Source: Lentzea nigeriaca | GTDB lineage: Bacteria > Actinomycetota > Actinomycetes > Mycobacteriales > Pseudonocardiaceae | Reading direction: 5' to 3' | Assembly (NCBI RefSeq): GCF_016907955.1 | Contig: NZ_JAFBCX010000001.1 | Coordinates: 496,001-560,000 of the forward strand | Length of the DNA stretch: 64,000 nucleotides | Shown here: positions 32,080 to 41,063 of the stretch, in pieces | Numbering within the stretch: the stretch's first letter is position 1 | Layout: each line of letters opens with the position of its first letter | Made by a program: the position numbers and the translations under genes | The notes under the pieces: generated by a model | Seen by the model: only the letters and a program-made list of their open reading frames with translations | Told to the model about the DNA's origin: nothing | Databases searched by the model: none

Positions 32080-34776
32080 ATGACCGACGTCACACTGCGC
32101 GTCCACGAGGACGGGGCCGACGACGAGCGCATCGAGCAGCTCACGACTTTCCTGCGGGCTGAGCTGCGGGAACTGGTGCCGGTGTCCAGCGTTGCGGGTG
32201 AGGCCGCCGAGGGTGCCAAGGCGCTCGACCCCGCCGAGATCGGTGCCGTGCTGACGACCATCTCCCAGTCCACGGTCCTGGCCGCGTTGATCAACGCCGT
32301 GTCGTCGTGGCTGGGCCAGCGCCGCGAGCGGTCCGTGACGGTCGAGGCCGACGGCGACACCCTGGAACTGACCGGCGCACCCTCGGACGCCGAGCGGGCC
32401 CTGGCCGCGCAATGGCTGGAACGACGCCGCCTCAAGCGCTACGCGTTGATCATCGCGAGCTACGAGTTCACCGATCCCGGCCTGTCCGCGCTGCGCGCCC
32501 CCGCCCACGACGCCGCCCGCCTCGGCGAGGTCCTGGCCGACCCGCGCATCGGCGGTTTCGACGTGCGCACCCTGATCAACTCCTCGGCCGCCGAGGTGAA
32601 CGAGGCCGTCGAGGACTTCTTCGCCGACCGCGAACCGGACGACCTCCTGGTCCTGCACTTCTCCGGCCACGGCGTGAAGGACGAGGCGGGCGAGCTCCAC
32701 TTCGCCACGTCCGGCACCCGGCTCAACCGCCTGGCCGGCACCGCCGTCTCCGCCGACTTCGTGGCGCGCCGCATGACCCGCTCCCGCTCCCGCCGCATCG
32801 TGCTGCTGCTCGACTGCTGCTACTCCGGCGCGTTCGGCCGCGGCATGGTCGCCCGCGCCGGTGGCTCCGTGGGCATCGAGGAACAGTTCGGCGGCAGCGG
32901 CCGGGCCGTGATCACCGCCTCCTCGTCCATGGAGTACGCCTTCGAGGGCGCTTCGGTCGCGGACACCTCCGTCGGCGAACCGTCGGTCTTCACCTCGGCC
33001 CTGGTGGAAGGCCTGGAATCCGGTGACGCCGACCGCGACCAGGACGGCCACGTGGGCCTCGACGAGCTCTACGAGTACGTCTACGACCGCGTCCGCCGCG
33101 TCACCCCGCACCAAACACCCGGCAAGTGGATGCTCGACGTGCGCGGCGACCTGCGCATCGCCCGCCGCGCCCGTCCGGTCTCGGTCCCCGCACCCCTGTC
33201 GTCGGACCTGCAGGAAGCCATCGACCACTCGCTGCCCGGGGTGCGGGCGGGGGCGATTCCGTCGCTGGTGCGGATGTTGTCGGTGGCGCACGAGGGGCGG
33301 GTGCTGGCCGCGCGGCTCGCGTTGCGGCGGCTGGCGGAGGACGACAGCCGGATGGTGGCGACGGCGGCGGCGAAGGCCCTGGCTGACGACGAGAGCCGGA
33401 AGACGGCGGTCCTGGATGAGGAGGCCGGGCGGCGTGGAGCGGCGGTGGTGGCCTCGGGTGAGGGGTCCGGGCGGCGTGGAGCGGTGGGGGCGTTGCGTGA
33501 GGAGGCCGGGCGGCCAGGACCGGCAGCGGCCGATCGTGCGGCGGAGAGGCGTGCGGGCGGTCATCCGGCGACGGAGGGGCGCACAACGTCCGGTACGTCA
33601 CGCGGGCGCGCACCGACCTCGCTGATCGCCGGGCGGGAGGGTGCGGACTCCGCAACCGGTGCGGGCCAGGCTCACGCGGGCGTCCCCCTGGATCGGGAAC
33701 CCCCGCTTTCCACGGTACTCAGCAGGTCTGACAGTCCGGCCGGGTTCGACCGTCCGGCCGGGTCTGACAATCCGGTGGCGTCCGACGGTCCGGCAGGGAC
33801 AGCCGTGAGCGGCGAACAGGCGGCCCAGCCTGACGAGCGTGGCAGCGGGCCGAGACGGTCGTTCCTCACCGCGTCGGGAGCAGGCTCGGCCGCGTCGGGA
33901 GCGATCCCCAGCCGGGTACCGGACTTCGAAGCGGCGACGTCCGGGCCGATCGCAGCAACACCCGAAGGTGGTTCCGCGATCGGGCCGGTGAGCATCGCGG
34001 CCGCGCTGCCCCGCCTGGCCGCGGGCCTGGCGCTCGTCCTCCTCGTGATCGGCCTCATGACAGTCACCGGCGGCCTGACCAACCACCTCGGCGACACCAT
34101 TCCCAACACCTTGCTGTTCGCCACCGTCTGGCCGTGGGCGCTAGTCGCCACCATGTTCGCGTTGACCTGCCGCGACCACCCGTGGCTGCCCGGCGCCGCC
34201 CTCGGTCTGCTGGCGGGCACGACCGGCCTCGTCGGCGGCAGCGGGGCGACCTACCTGCCGTTCCAGCTCGGCATGGCCGCGACGGTGGCGGCCACAGCGC
34301 TCCTGGCGAGTCCCTGGTGGCTCGCGGCCGTGAGCGGAGTGCTCGGCGCGGTCGGTGTGCTCGCGGTCGCGGCCTCTGCCGACGCCCTGGAATCGTTCAC
34401 CGGCGACGCGACGGACCTCACGTTCCTGGCCGTCGCGCTCGCCCTCACCGGTCTCGCTGCCTACCGGATGTGGCGGGCACGGGCCTGGTTCACCGCGATC
34501 GCCCCGGCGTTGCTGGTCCTGGACGCGGCCCTGCACCTCACCGGTGTCCCGCTGTTCGTCCTGCACGCGAGCTTCGCGGGCCTGGTCGTGGTCCCGCTGA
34601 TCGCCACCCTGACCAGCGGCAGGGCGAGGTTCGCCGGCTACGTGACCGTCGCGGCCGGGCTGCTGGTGCGCGCCAACGAGTACGTCGCCGCGTCGGAGCC
34701 GACGTTCACCAGCGTCTCCCACGTGGCTCTGCCGCTGGCCGCCGCGATCGCCGCCTACTTCTCCCGTTCGCGCTGA
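32080..34776 (+). CDS. EACC1-like/caspase-family protein with EF-hand and membrane domain
   Basis: This 898-residue protein has four parts. Residues 1-115 resemble the effector-associated constant component EACC1 (ALINAVSSWLGQRRERSVTV). Residues 116-370 form a caspase-like protease: the strand ALIIASYEF, catalytic His197 in LHFSGHGVKD and Cys247 in LLLDCCYSGAFG. An intact EF-hand loop lies in DRDQDGHVGLDE (318-329), with acids at loop positions 1, 3, 5 and 12. Residues about 385-450 look like HEAT repeats, then a low-complexity Gly/Ala/Arg linker runs to about 640. The rest is about eight membrane helices. AGGAGG precedes the ATG. EACC1-caspase effectors are known from actinobacterial conflict systems; calcium-triggered proteolysis at the membrane is an inference. 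Confidence 0.85.
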   Translation: MTDVTLRVHEDGADDERIEQLTTFLRAELRELVPVSSVAGEAAEGAKALDPAEIGAVLTTISQSTVLAALINAVSSWLGQRRERSVTVEADGDTLELTGAPSDAERALAAQWLERRRLKRYALIIASYEFTDPGLSALRAPAHDAARLGEVLADPRIGGFDVRTLINSSAAEVNEAVEDFFADREPDDLLVLHFSGHGVKDEAGELHFATSGTRLNRLAGTAVSADFVARRMTRSRSRRIVLLLDCCYSGAFGRGMVARAGGSVGIEEQFGGSGRAVITASSSMEYAFEGASVADTSVGEPSVFTSALVEGLESGDADRDQDGHVGLDELYEYVYDRVRRVTPHQTPGKWMLDVRGDLRIARRARPVSVPAPLSSDLQEAIDHSLPGVRAGAIPSLVRMLSVAHEGRVLAARLALRRLAEDDSRMVATAAAKALADDESRKTAVLDEEAGRRGAAVVASGEGSGRRGAVGALREEAGRPGPAAADRAAERRAGGHPATEGRTTSGTSRGRAPTSLIAGREGADSATGAGQAHAGVPLDREPPLSTVLSRSDSPAGFDRPAGSDNPVASDGPAGTAVSGEQAAQPDERGSGPRRSFLTASGAGSAASGAIPSRVPDFEAATSGPIAATPEGGSAIGPVSIAAALPRLAAGLALVLLVIGLMTVTGGLTNHLGDTIPNTLLFATVWPWALVATMFALTCRDHPWLPGAALGLLAGTTGLVGGSGATYLPFQLGMAATVAATALLASPWWLAAVSGVLGAVGVLAVAASADALESFTGDATDLTFLAVALALTGLAAYRMWRARAWFTAIAPALLVLDAALHLTGVPLFVLHASFAGLVVVPLIATLTSGRARFAGYVTVAAGLLVRANEYVAASEPTFTSVSHVALPLAAAIAAYFSRSR

Positions 34777-35666
34777 GCCTTGCGCCGCTTGCCCTCGTGC
34801 ATCGCGACGACCCGCGCGACCGGGATGCCGTGCCCTTCCTCCACCAGGGCGTCGGGCAGGCGTTGCGGCGCGGGCATCAGCGAGGTCCACGGATCGCCGT
34901 CGAACCTGCTCTTCACGGTGAAGTCGGCGGGGACGACGTCCTTCAGCGAGTCCCACGGCACCGGGAACGAGATCGGCAGGTCCTCCCGCAACCGCGGGCT
35001 GTAGGCGGCGACGACGGTGGCTCCCCAGGCCCGCGTCGAGTCGAGGAACACCTTCCCGCCGCGGTCGTCCCGGATGTACGCGGTGGTGGCCAGGTCGGGG
35101 TTGAGCTTCTCCGCCCGTGCCGCCACCGCCCGCGTCGCCGCGGCCACGTCGTCGGGATCGTGCTTCTCCAGCGGCACGAAGATGTGCACGCCCTTGGCGC
35201 CGCTGGTCTTCACCGCACCTTCCAGCCCCGCCTGCGCCAAAGCTTCCCTGATCAGGAACGCCGCCCCGACCACGACGTCGAATCCGGCACCCTCCGGCGG
35301 GTCGATGTCGAGCACCATGTGCGTCTGGTGATCGCCGAGGAACAACGGCACGTGGTACTCGACCGCGCGTTGGTTCGCGAACCACATCAGCGTCTGCTTG
35401 TCGTCGCACAGCGCGTACTTGATCTGCCGGTGCGACGTCTCCGCCCAGACCTCGACCGTCTTGACGAACGACGGCGTGTACTTGGGCACGTTCTTCTGCA
35501 TGAACGGCTCCTGGCCGCGGAGAACTCGCCACACGGACAGCGGCCGCCCCGCCAGCACCGGCACGAACCGGTCGGCGACGAAGTCCAGGTACTCCACCAG
35601 GTCGCCCTTGACCGCGCCACCGAAGAGCGGCTGGTCGAGGCTCGAGAACTTGATCTCACTGCTCAT
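34755..35666 (-). CDS. LigD-type primase-polymerase, stand-alone copy 2
   Basis: This 303-residue protein is a single LigD polymerase domain (archaeo-eukaryotic primase superfamily), which extends or fills ends during non-homologous end joining. Metal-binding aspartates lie in HMVLDIDPPEGAGFDVV and the third in VFLDSTRAWGATVVAAYSPR; KTSGAKGVHIFVPL is also conserved. No ligase or nuclease domain is attached. The start at ATG 35666 overlaps the stop of the upstream copy by 11 bases. Its 3' end overlaps the convergent caspase gene by 22 bases. Confidence 0.9.
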   Translation of the reverse strand: MSSEIKFSSLDQPLFGGAVKGDLVEYLDFVADRFVPVLAGRPLSVWRVLRGQEPFMQKNVPKYTPSFVKTVEVWAETSHRQIKYALCDDKQTLMWFANQRAVEYHVPLFLGDHQTHMVLDIDPPEGAGFDVVVGAAFLIREALAQAGLEGAVKTSGAKGVHIFVPLEKHDPDDVAAATRAVAARAEKLNPDLATTAYIRDDRGGKVFLDSTRAWGATVVAAYSPRLREDLPISFPVPWDSLKDVVPADFTVKSRFDGDPWTSLMPAPQRLPDALVEEGHGIPVARVVAMHEGKRRKAQREREK

Positions 35667-36600
35667 CGGGAACCTCGAGTTCGTCTCGGGCGGCCCACTC
35701 CAGCAGCGGCTCGATTCCCCACACCGCGTCGTCGATCCCGGCGTGCAGGTCGCCCAGTTCGGCGTAGCGCTTCGGCACGGTGGCGATGGTGAACTCGCGC
35801 GGGTCGACGTCCGGGACCTCGTCCCAGCGGATCGGCGTCGACACCGTGGCCTCGGGGACACCGCGCACCGAGTAGGCCGACGCGATCGTCCGGTCGCGCG
35901 TGTTCTGGTTGTAGTCCACGAAAACGAGCGACGGGTCGCGGTCCTTGCGCCACCACGTGGTCTCCACGTCGTCGGGTGCGCGGCGTTCGACCTCGTGCGC
36001 GAACGCCAGAGCCGCCTTGCGCACGTCGTGGAACCCGTAGTCGGGCTTGATCCGCACGTAGATGTGCAGGCCTTTGGACCCCGAGGTCTTCGGGAACCCC
36101 ACCGCGCCGAGCTCGGCCAGCACCTCCTGCACCACGCCCGCGACCCGGCGCACCCGGTCGAACGTGCACGTCGGACCGGGGTCGAGGTCGATGCGCCACT
36201 CGTCGGGCTTCTCGGTGTCCGCTGCCCGCGAGTTCCACGGGTGGAACTCCACAGTGGACATCTGCACGGCCCAGATCACGTCGGCGATGTGCGTGACGCA
36301 GAGTTCGTCCGCGTGGCGGTTGTAGCGCGGGAAATGCACCCGCACGGTCCGCACCCACGGCGGTGCGCCGTGCGGAAGCCTTTTCTGGTGCACTTTCTCG
36401 CCGCTCACGCCCTCGGGGAAGCGGTGCAGCATGCACGGCCGTTCCCGCAGCGCGCGGACGATTCCGTCACCGACGGACAGGTAGTAGTTCGCGAGATCCA
36501 GTTTCGTCTCGCCGCGCGCGGGAAAGTAGACGCGGTCGGGGTTGGAGATCCGCACGACGCGGTCCTCCACCTCGAGCTCCACAGCCGGGGACTTGCCCAT
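35656..36600 (-). CDS. LigD-type primase-polymerase, stand-alone copy 1
   Basis: This 314-residue single LigD polymerase domain begins VVRISNPDRVYFPARGETK and carries YYLSVGDGIVRALRERP, the metal site EWRIDLDPGPTCTFDR, FPKTSGSKGLHIYVRI and the third acidic site LVFVDYNQNTRDRTIASAYS. I chose ATG 36600 (MGKSPAVEL); the ATG at 36654 would overlap the thioesterase region. It is the promoter-proximal gene of a two-gene operon with a paralog. No Ku or ligase gene is adjacent, so the partners must be elsewhere. Confidence 0.9.
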   Translation of the reverse strand: MGKSPAVELEVEDRVVRISNPDRVYFPARGETKLDLANYYLSVGDGIVRALRERPCMLHRFPEGVSGEKVHQKRLPHGAPPWVRTVRVHFPRYNRHADELCVTHIADVIWAVQMSTVEFHPWNSRAADTEKPDEWRIDLDPGPTCTFDRVRRVAGVVQEVLAELGAVGFPKTSGSKGLHIYVRIKPDYGFHDVRKAALAFAHEVERRAPDDVETTWWRKDRDPSLVFVDYNQNTRDRTIASAYSVRGVPEATVSTPIRWDEVPDVDPREFTIATVPKRYAELGDLHAGIDDAVWGIEPLLEWAARDELEVPDEQ

Positions 36601-36661
36601 GCCGTTCAACCTAACCGTTTCCAGGCGTTTCCTCAGCTCGAACGGTGTTTGCATCGACGCC

Positions 36662-37378
36662 GTGGACGCCGGTCTCTGGTTTCGGCGGTTCTGCGAGGCC
36701 CCGGACGGCGCGCCTCGGCTGGTGTGCTTCCCGCACGCGGGTGGCGCGGCGAGCTGGTACCAGCCGTTCGCGCAGGCCTTCCAGGGCCGGGCCGAGCTGA
36801 ACGCCGTCCAGTACCCCGGCCGGCAGGACCGCAGGTCAGAGCCCCTGATCGACGACATCCGCCGGCTCGCGGACGAGATCGCGCCCCGGCTGACCCGTGA
36901 CAGGCCGCTGCACCTCCTCGGGCACAGCATGGGTGCGATGATCGCGTTCGAGGTGGCGCTGCGGCACGAACCCGACCACCTGTTCGTCTCGGGGCGGCGC
37001 GCGCCGCAGATCGTCCGCGACGACCGCGTGCACCAGCGGGACGACGCCGGCCTCATCGCCGAGGTCAGGAAGCTCGCGGGCACGAACGCGCAAGTGTTCG
37101 ACGACGAGGAGCTGGTGCGGATGGTGCTGCCCGCCATCCGCGCCGACTACCGGGCCGCGGAGACCTACCGCTACCGCCCTGGACCCCCTCTCGGGTGCCC
37201 GCTGACCGCGTTGACCGGCGACGCCGACCCGAAAGCCTCGGTCGACGAGGTGGAGCGGTGGCGGGAACGCACGACCGGGCCGTTCGCGCTGAAGGTGTTC
37301 CCCGGCGGCCATTTCTTTCTGTCGGACAACAGAAGTGCCGTTACCGCCGTCGTTTCCGGCGAAACCCCTAGTGCCTGA
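36662..37378 (+). CDS. Type II (editing) thioesterase
   Basis: Type II thioesterases clear misprimed acyl chains from polyketide or peptide synthases. This alpha/beta hydrolase of about 238 residues begins GLWFRRFCEAPDGAPRLVCF and has PHAGGAASWYQPFAQAF, the nucleophile elbow LLGHSMGAMIAFEVAL, the acidic residue in LTGDADPKASVDEVE and the histidine in FPGGHFFL. The start is uncertain: GTG 36662 fits family length, ATG 36599 would add 21 residues. It lies at the left edge of the polyketide cluster. NysE/AmphE-type editing for the PKS is the likely role. Confidence 0.88.
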   Translation: MDAGLWFRRFCEAPDGAPRLVCFPHAGGAASWYQPFAQAFQGRAELNAVQYPGRQDRRSEPLIDDIRRLADEIAPRLTRDRPLHLLGHSMGAMIAFEVALRHEPDHLFVSGRRAPQIVRDDRVHQRDDAGLIAEVRKLAGTNAQVFDDEELVRMVLPAIRADYRAAETYRYRPGPPLGCPLTALTGDADPKASVDEVERWRERTTGPFALKVFPGGHFFLSDNRSAVTAVVSGETPSA

Positions 37379-37445
37379 ACCCCTAGTTTTGCAAGGGATT
37401 CGGGTCCGTCCCGTTGCGGACCTTAGGGTGATGAGAGGAAACGGG

Positions 37446-38483
37446 ATGACCAAGCGGGCACTGATCACCGGGATCACCGGGCAGGACGGGTCCTACCTCG
37501 CCGAGCACCTGCTCAAACAGGGCTACCAGGTGTGGGGGCTCATGAGGGGGCAGGCGAACCCGCGCAAGATGCGGGTGTCCAGGCTGATGTCCGAACTGTC
37601 CTTCGTGGACGGTGACCTGATGGACCAGGCGTCACTGGTGTCCGCTGTGGACCTGGTGCAGCCGGACGAGGTCTACAACCTCGGCGCCATCTCGTTCGTG
37701 CCGATGTCGTGGCAGCAGGCCGAGCTCGTCACCGAGGTCAACGCCATGGGCGTGCTGCGCGTGCTGGAGGCCATCCGCATCGTCTCCGGCCTGTCCAGCA
37801 GCCGCCACAACGGAGCCGCGGCCAAGAACATCCGCTTCTACCAGGCGTCGTCGTCGGAGATGTTCGGCAAGGCGGCCGAGACCCCGCAGCGCGAGACCAC
37901 GATCTTCCACCCCCGCAGCCCGTACGGGGTGGCGAAGGCCTACGGGCACTTCATCACCCGCAACTACCGCGAGTCGTTCGGCATGTACGCGGTCGGCGGC
38001 ATCCTGTTCAACCACGAGTCGCCGCGTCGTGGCGCCGAGTTCGTGACCCGCAAGATCTCCCTCGGCGTCGCGAAGATCAAGCTGGGGCTGCAGGACAAGC
38101 TGGCGCTCGGCAACCTGGACGCGTTGCGCGACTGGGGTTTCGCCGGCGACTACGTGCGCGCGATGCACCTGATGCTCCAGCAGGACGAGCCGGAGGACTA
38201 CGTCGTCGGCACCGGCGAGATGCACTCGGTGCGCGACGCCGTGCGCCTCGCGTTCGACCACGTCGGCCTCAACTGGGAGGACCACGTCTACATCGACCCG
38301 GTGCTGGTCCGCCCGGCCGAGGTCGAGATCCTCTGCGCCGACACCACCCGCGTGCGCGGTGAGCTGGGCTGGAAGCCCGAGGTCGACTTCTCGTCGCTGA
38401 TGAAGATGATGGTGGAGGCCGACCTCAAGCACGTCGCCACCGAGCACGAGTACGGCGACCTGCTGGCCGCCGCCAGCTGGTAG
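37446..38483 (+). CDS. gmd: GDP-mannose 4,6-dehydratase
   Basis: This 345-residue enzyme makes GDP-4-keto-6-deoxymannose from GDP-mannose. It has the Rossmann motif ITGITGQDGSYLAEHLLKQG, the catalytic YxxxK in SPYGVAKAYGHFI, the serine/glutamate site ASSSEMFGKAA, and the substrate block GGILFNHESPRRGAEFVTRK. AGAGGAAACGGG precedes ATG 37446. In polyene clusters such as nystatin and amphotericin, the same reaction (NysDIII/AmphDIII) opens mycosamine synthesis. Its position between a thioesterase and paired ABC exporters supports that role; cell-wall fucose or rhamnose synthesis is the alternative. Confidence 0.93.
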   Translation: MTKRALITGITGQDGSYLAEHLLKQGYQVWGLMRGQANPRKMRVSRLMSELSFVDGDLMDQASLVSAVDLVQPDEVYNLGAISFVPMSWQQAELVTEVNAMGVLRVLEAIRIVSGLSSSRHNGAAAKNIRFYQASSSEMFGKAAETPQRETTIFHPRSPYGVAKAYGHFITRNYRESFGMYAVGGILFNHESPRRGAEFVTRKISLGVAKIKLGLQDKLALGNLDALRDWGFAGDYVRAMHLMLQQDEPEDYVVGTGEMHSVRDAVRLAFDHVGLNWEDHVYIDPVLVRPAEVEILCADTTRVRGELGWKPEVDFSSLMKMMVEADLKHVATEHEYGDLLAAASW

Positions 38484-38525
38484 TTCCACCTGCCGCGAAT
38501 CCACAGCCGCTGTAGTTTTGCGGCT

Positions 38526-39167
38526 GTGGATTCTTTTTCGCTTGCCCTGGGGTCGCTTCTCGAGGCGGTCGGCGAGCTCACCGACTCCGACTTCGCCCAG
38601 CCGTCGGGCTGTCCGGGCTGGCTGGTGCGGGACCTGGTGTGCCACTTCGCGATCGACGCGCAGGACGTGCTGATCACCCTGGTGACGCCCACCCCGGACC
38701 CGGTGACGCACGACTCGGTGACCTACTGGAAGGTTTCGCACGAGCCGTCCGACGACCCGTTGGCGGCGCTGACCGTCCGGCTCGCCGCGGCCTACGGCGA
38801 GCCGTGGATGCTGAAGCACCACGTCGACGACCTGGGCCAGGCGGCGCTGCGGGCGGCTCAGCTGGCCGATCCGACGTTGAAGGTCAGCACGCAGGACATG
38901 GTGCTGTGCACGGCCGGCTACCTGGGCGCGTACGTCTGGGAGTGGACGCTGCACCACCTCGACCTGGTCGCACACGTGCCGGGCAAGGCAGGTCCGCCGG
39001 CATCGTCGCTGGCCAGGTGCCGCGAGATGCTGGAGCAGATCGCCGGCGCGTTCCCGGCGTCGTGGCCGGACGAGGACGTGCTGCTGGTGGGAACGGGACG
39101 GCGCGCCCCGACCGAAGCGGAGCGCGCCGAGCTGGGAGACCTCGCGATCCCGTTCGTCCTGGGCTGA
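38526..39167 (+). CDS. DinB/maleylpyruvate isomerase-type metal-binding protein
   Basis: This 213-residue protein belongs to the DinB-like four-helix group that includes mycothiol-dependent maleylpyruvate isomerase. It has PSGCPGWLVRDLVCHFAIDA with the first metal histidine, and a C-terminal WEWTLHHLDLVAHVPG with two more. Such proteins use a three-His metal site and often mycothiol. The GTG start is close behind a possible -10 (TAGTTT), so the mRNA may be leaderless. It lies inside the polyketide cluster but has no obvious place in polyene synthesis; mycothiol-linked detoxification is possible. Confidence 0.8.
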   Translation: MDSFSLALGSLLEAVGELTDSDFAQPSGCPGWLVRDLVCHFAIDAQDVLITLVTPTPDPVTHDSVTYWKVSHEPSDDPLAALTVRLAAAYGEPWMLKHHVDDLGQAALRAAQLADPTLKVSTQDMVLCTAGYLGAYVWEWTLHHLDLVAHVPGKAGPPASSLARCREMLEQIAGAFPASWPDEDVLLVGTGRRAPTEAERAELGDLAIPFVLG

Positions 39168-39176
39168 GCACCGGTC

Positions 39177-41063
39177 CTAGGCCGAGTACAGGCGGGCGTA
39201 GAAACCGTTGGCGGCCATGAGTTCCTCGTGCGTGCCGCGTTCCACGACGGCGCCCTGGTCCATCACGACGATGAGGTCGGCGTTGCGGATCGTGGACAGC
39301 CGGTGCGCGATCACGAAGCTGGTCCGCCCGGCCCGCAGCGACGTCATGGCCTGCTGGATCAGGACTTCGGTGCGGGTGTCGATCGACGACGTGGCCTCGT
39401 CCAGCAGCAGGATCGCCGGCTGGGCGAGGAACGCGCGCGCCAGCGTGATGAGCTGCCGTTCGCCCGCGGACAGCCCGCCGTGCTCCTCGTCGAGCACGGT
39501 GTCGTAGCCGTGGGGGAGCGCGCGCACGAACCGGTCCACGCACATCGCCTGCGCGGCCGCGATGATCTCCTCGCGGGTAGCACCGGGTTTGCCGTAGGCG
39601 ATGTTCTCGGCGATCGTGCCCTCGAACAGCCACGTGTCCTGCGAGACGAGTCCGATGGCCGACCTGAGGTCCTCGCGGGTCATCGCGGTGATGTCGGTGC
39701 CGTCCAACAGGATCCGGCCGCCGTCGAGGTCGTGGAACCGCAGCAGGAGGTTGCCCAGCGTCGTCTTGCCCGCGCCGGTGGGCCCGACGATGGCGACGAG
39801 CTGCCCCGGCGCCGCCGTGAGCGACAGGTCGTCGATCAGCGGTTTCTCCGGCACGTACCGGAAGGAGACGCGGGAGAACTCGACGTGCCCGCGCACCGGT
39901 GAGACGGTGGCGGGTCGGGAGGGTGCCGGCGATTGTTCCGGCTCGTCCAGCAGCTCGAACACCCGCTGCGCGGACGCGATGCCGGACTGGAGCTGGCCGG
40001 AGAAGTTCGCGACGTCGATGATCGGTCGGGAGAACATGCCGGAGTACTGGATGAACGCCTGCACGTCACCGATGGACACGCTGCCACTGGCCACTCTCAG
40101 CGCGCCGACCACGGCCACCAGCACGTAGTTGAGGTCGGTGATGAACCTGGTCGCGGGCCCGATCAGGCCGGAGATCGCCTGCGCGCTGAACGACGACCGG
40201 TACATCGTCTCGTTGCGCTCGGCGAACTCCCGCGCCGCCTGGTCCTGCCGGCCGAACGCGGTGATCAGCGCGTGCCCGCTGTACATCTCCTCGACGTGCG
40301 CGTTCAGTGCACCCGTCGACTGCCACTGCTCGGCGAACTTCGGCATGGCGCGCCTGGAGATGTACGCGGCCAGCACCAGCGCGATCGGCACGCAGATCAG
40401 CACCAGCACGGCCAGTTCGACGGAGATCACCAGCATGATCGCCAGGACACCGACGACGCTGACGACGCTCGTGAGCATCTGGCCGATCGACAGCTGGACG
40501 GTCCGCTGCAGGTTGTCGACGTCGTTGGAGACACGGGACAGCACCTCGCCGCGCGGGTTGCGGTCGAAGTACGCCAGCGGAAGACGGGTGAGCTTCGCGT
40601 CGATCTCCTCGCGCAGCCGGTAGACGGCGTGCTGGACGATGTTCGCGACGATCCGGCCCTGCACCAGCATCGACACCGACCCGATCAGGTACAGGCCGAG
40701 GATCACGAGCAGCAGCTGGCCGAGCGACGGGAAGTCGACGCCCTGGCCGGGGACGACGTCGACGGTGCTGATGACGTTGGCGAGCGTGTCCTTGCCCTGA
40801 TCGCGCAGCTGGGCGAGGATCTGCTCCTCGGTGGCGCCGGCGGGCAGGGTGCGGCTGACGAGGCCGGTGAAGATGAGGTCGGTGGCGCGGCCGAGCAGGA
40901 TCGGGCCGAGCAGGTTGAGCCCGATCGACACGACCGCGAGCAACCCGATCACGACCAGCTTGCCCCGGTACGGCAGCAGCAGCCCGAAGAGGCGTTTGGT
41001 GGTGCTGGGTTTACGTTTTTCCGTTGCCTGCGCGGGTGCTTCCGGAGCTGCGAGCAGTGTCAT
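39177..41063 (-). CDS. ABC exporter half-transporter with consensus ATPase site
   Basis: This 628-residue exporter has about six helices in residues 40-330 followed by one ATPase domain: Walker A GPTGAGKTTLGNLL, signature GLSAGERQLITLARA, Walker B ILLLDEATSSIDTRTE with the catalytic glutamate, and H-loop VIAHRLSTIRNADLI. The start at ATG 41063 overlaps the stop of the upstream exporter gene by 4 bases. It forms a heterodimer with that partner. In nystatin and amphotericin clusters a similar pair (NysG/NysH, AmphG/AmphH) exports the polyene. Confidence 0.92.
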   Translation of the reverse strand: MTLLAAPEAPAQATEKRKPSTTKRLFGLLLPYRGKLVVIGLLAVVSIGLNLLGPILLGRATDLIFTGLVSRTLPAGATEEQILAQLRDQGKDTLANVISTVDVVPGQGVDFPSLGQLLLVILGLYLIGSVSMLVQGRIVANIVQHAVYRLREEIDAKLTRLPLAYFDRNPRGEVLSRVSNDVDNLQRTVQLSIGQMLTSVVSVVGVLAIMLVISVELAVLVLICVPIALVLAAYISRRAMPKFAEQWQSTGALNAHVEEMYSGHALITAFGRQDQAAREFAERNETMYRSSFSAQAISGLIGPATRFITDLNYVLVAVVGALRVASGSVSIGDVQAFIQYSGMFSRPIIDVANFSGQLQSGIASAQRVFELLDEPEQSPAPSRPATVSPVRGHVEFSRVSFRYVPEKPLIDDLSLTAAPGQLVAIVGPTGAGKTTLGNLLLRFHDLDGGRILLDGTDITAMTREDLRSAIGLVSQDTWLFEGTIAENIAYGKPGATREEIIAAAQAMCVDRFVRALPHGYDTVLDEEHGGLSAGERQLITLARAFLAQPAILLLDEATSSIDTRTEVLIQQAMTSLRAGRTSFVIAHRLSTIRNADLIVVMDQGAVVERGTHEELMAANGFYARLYSA

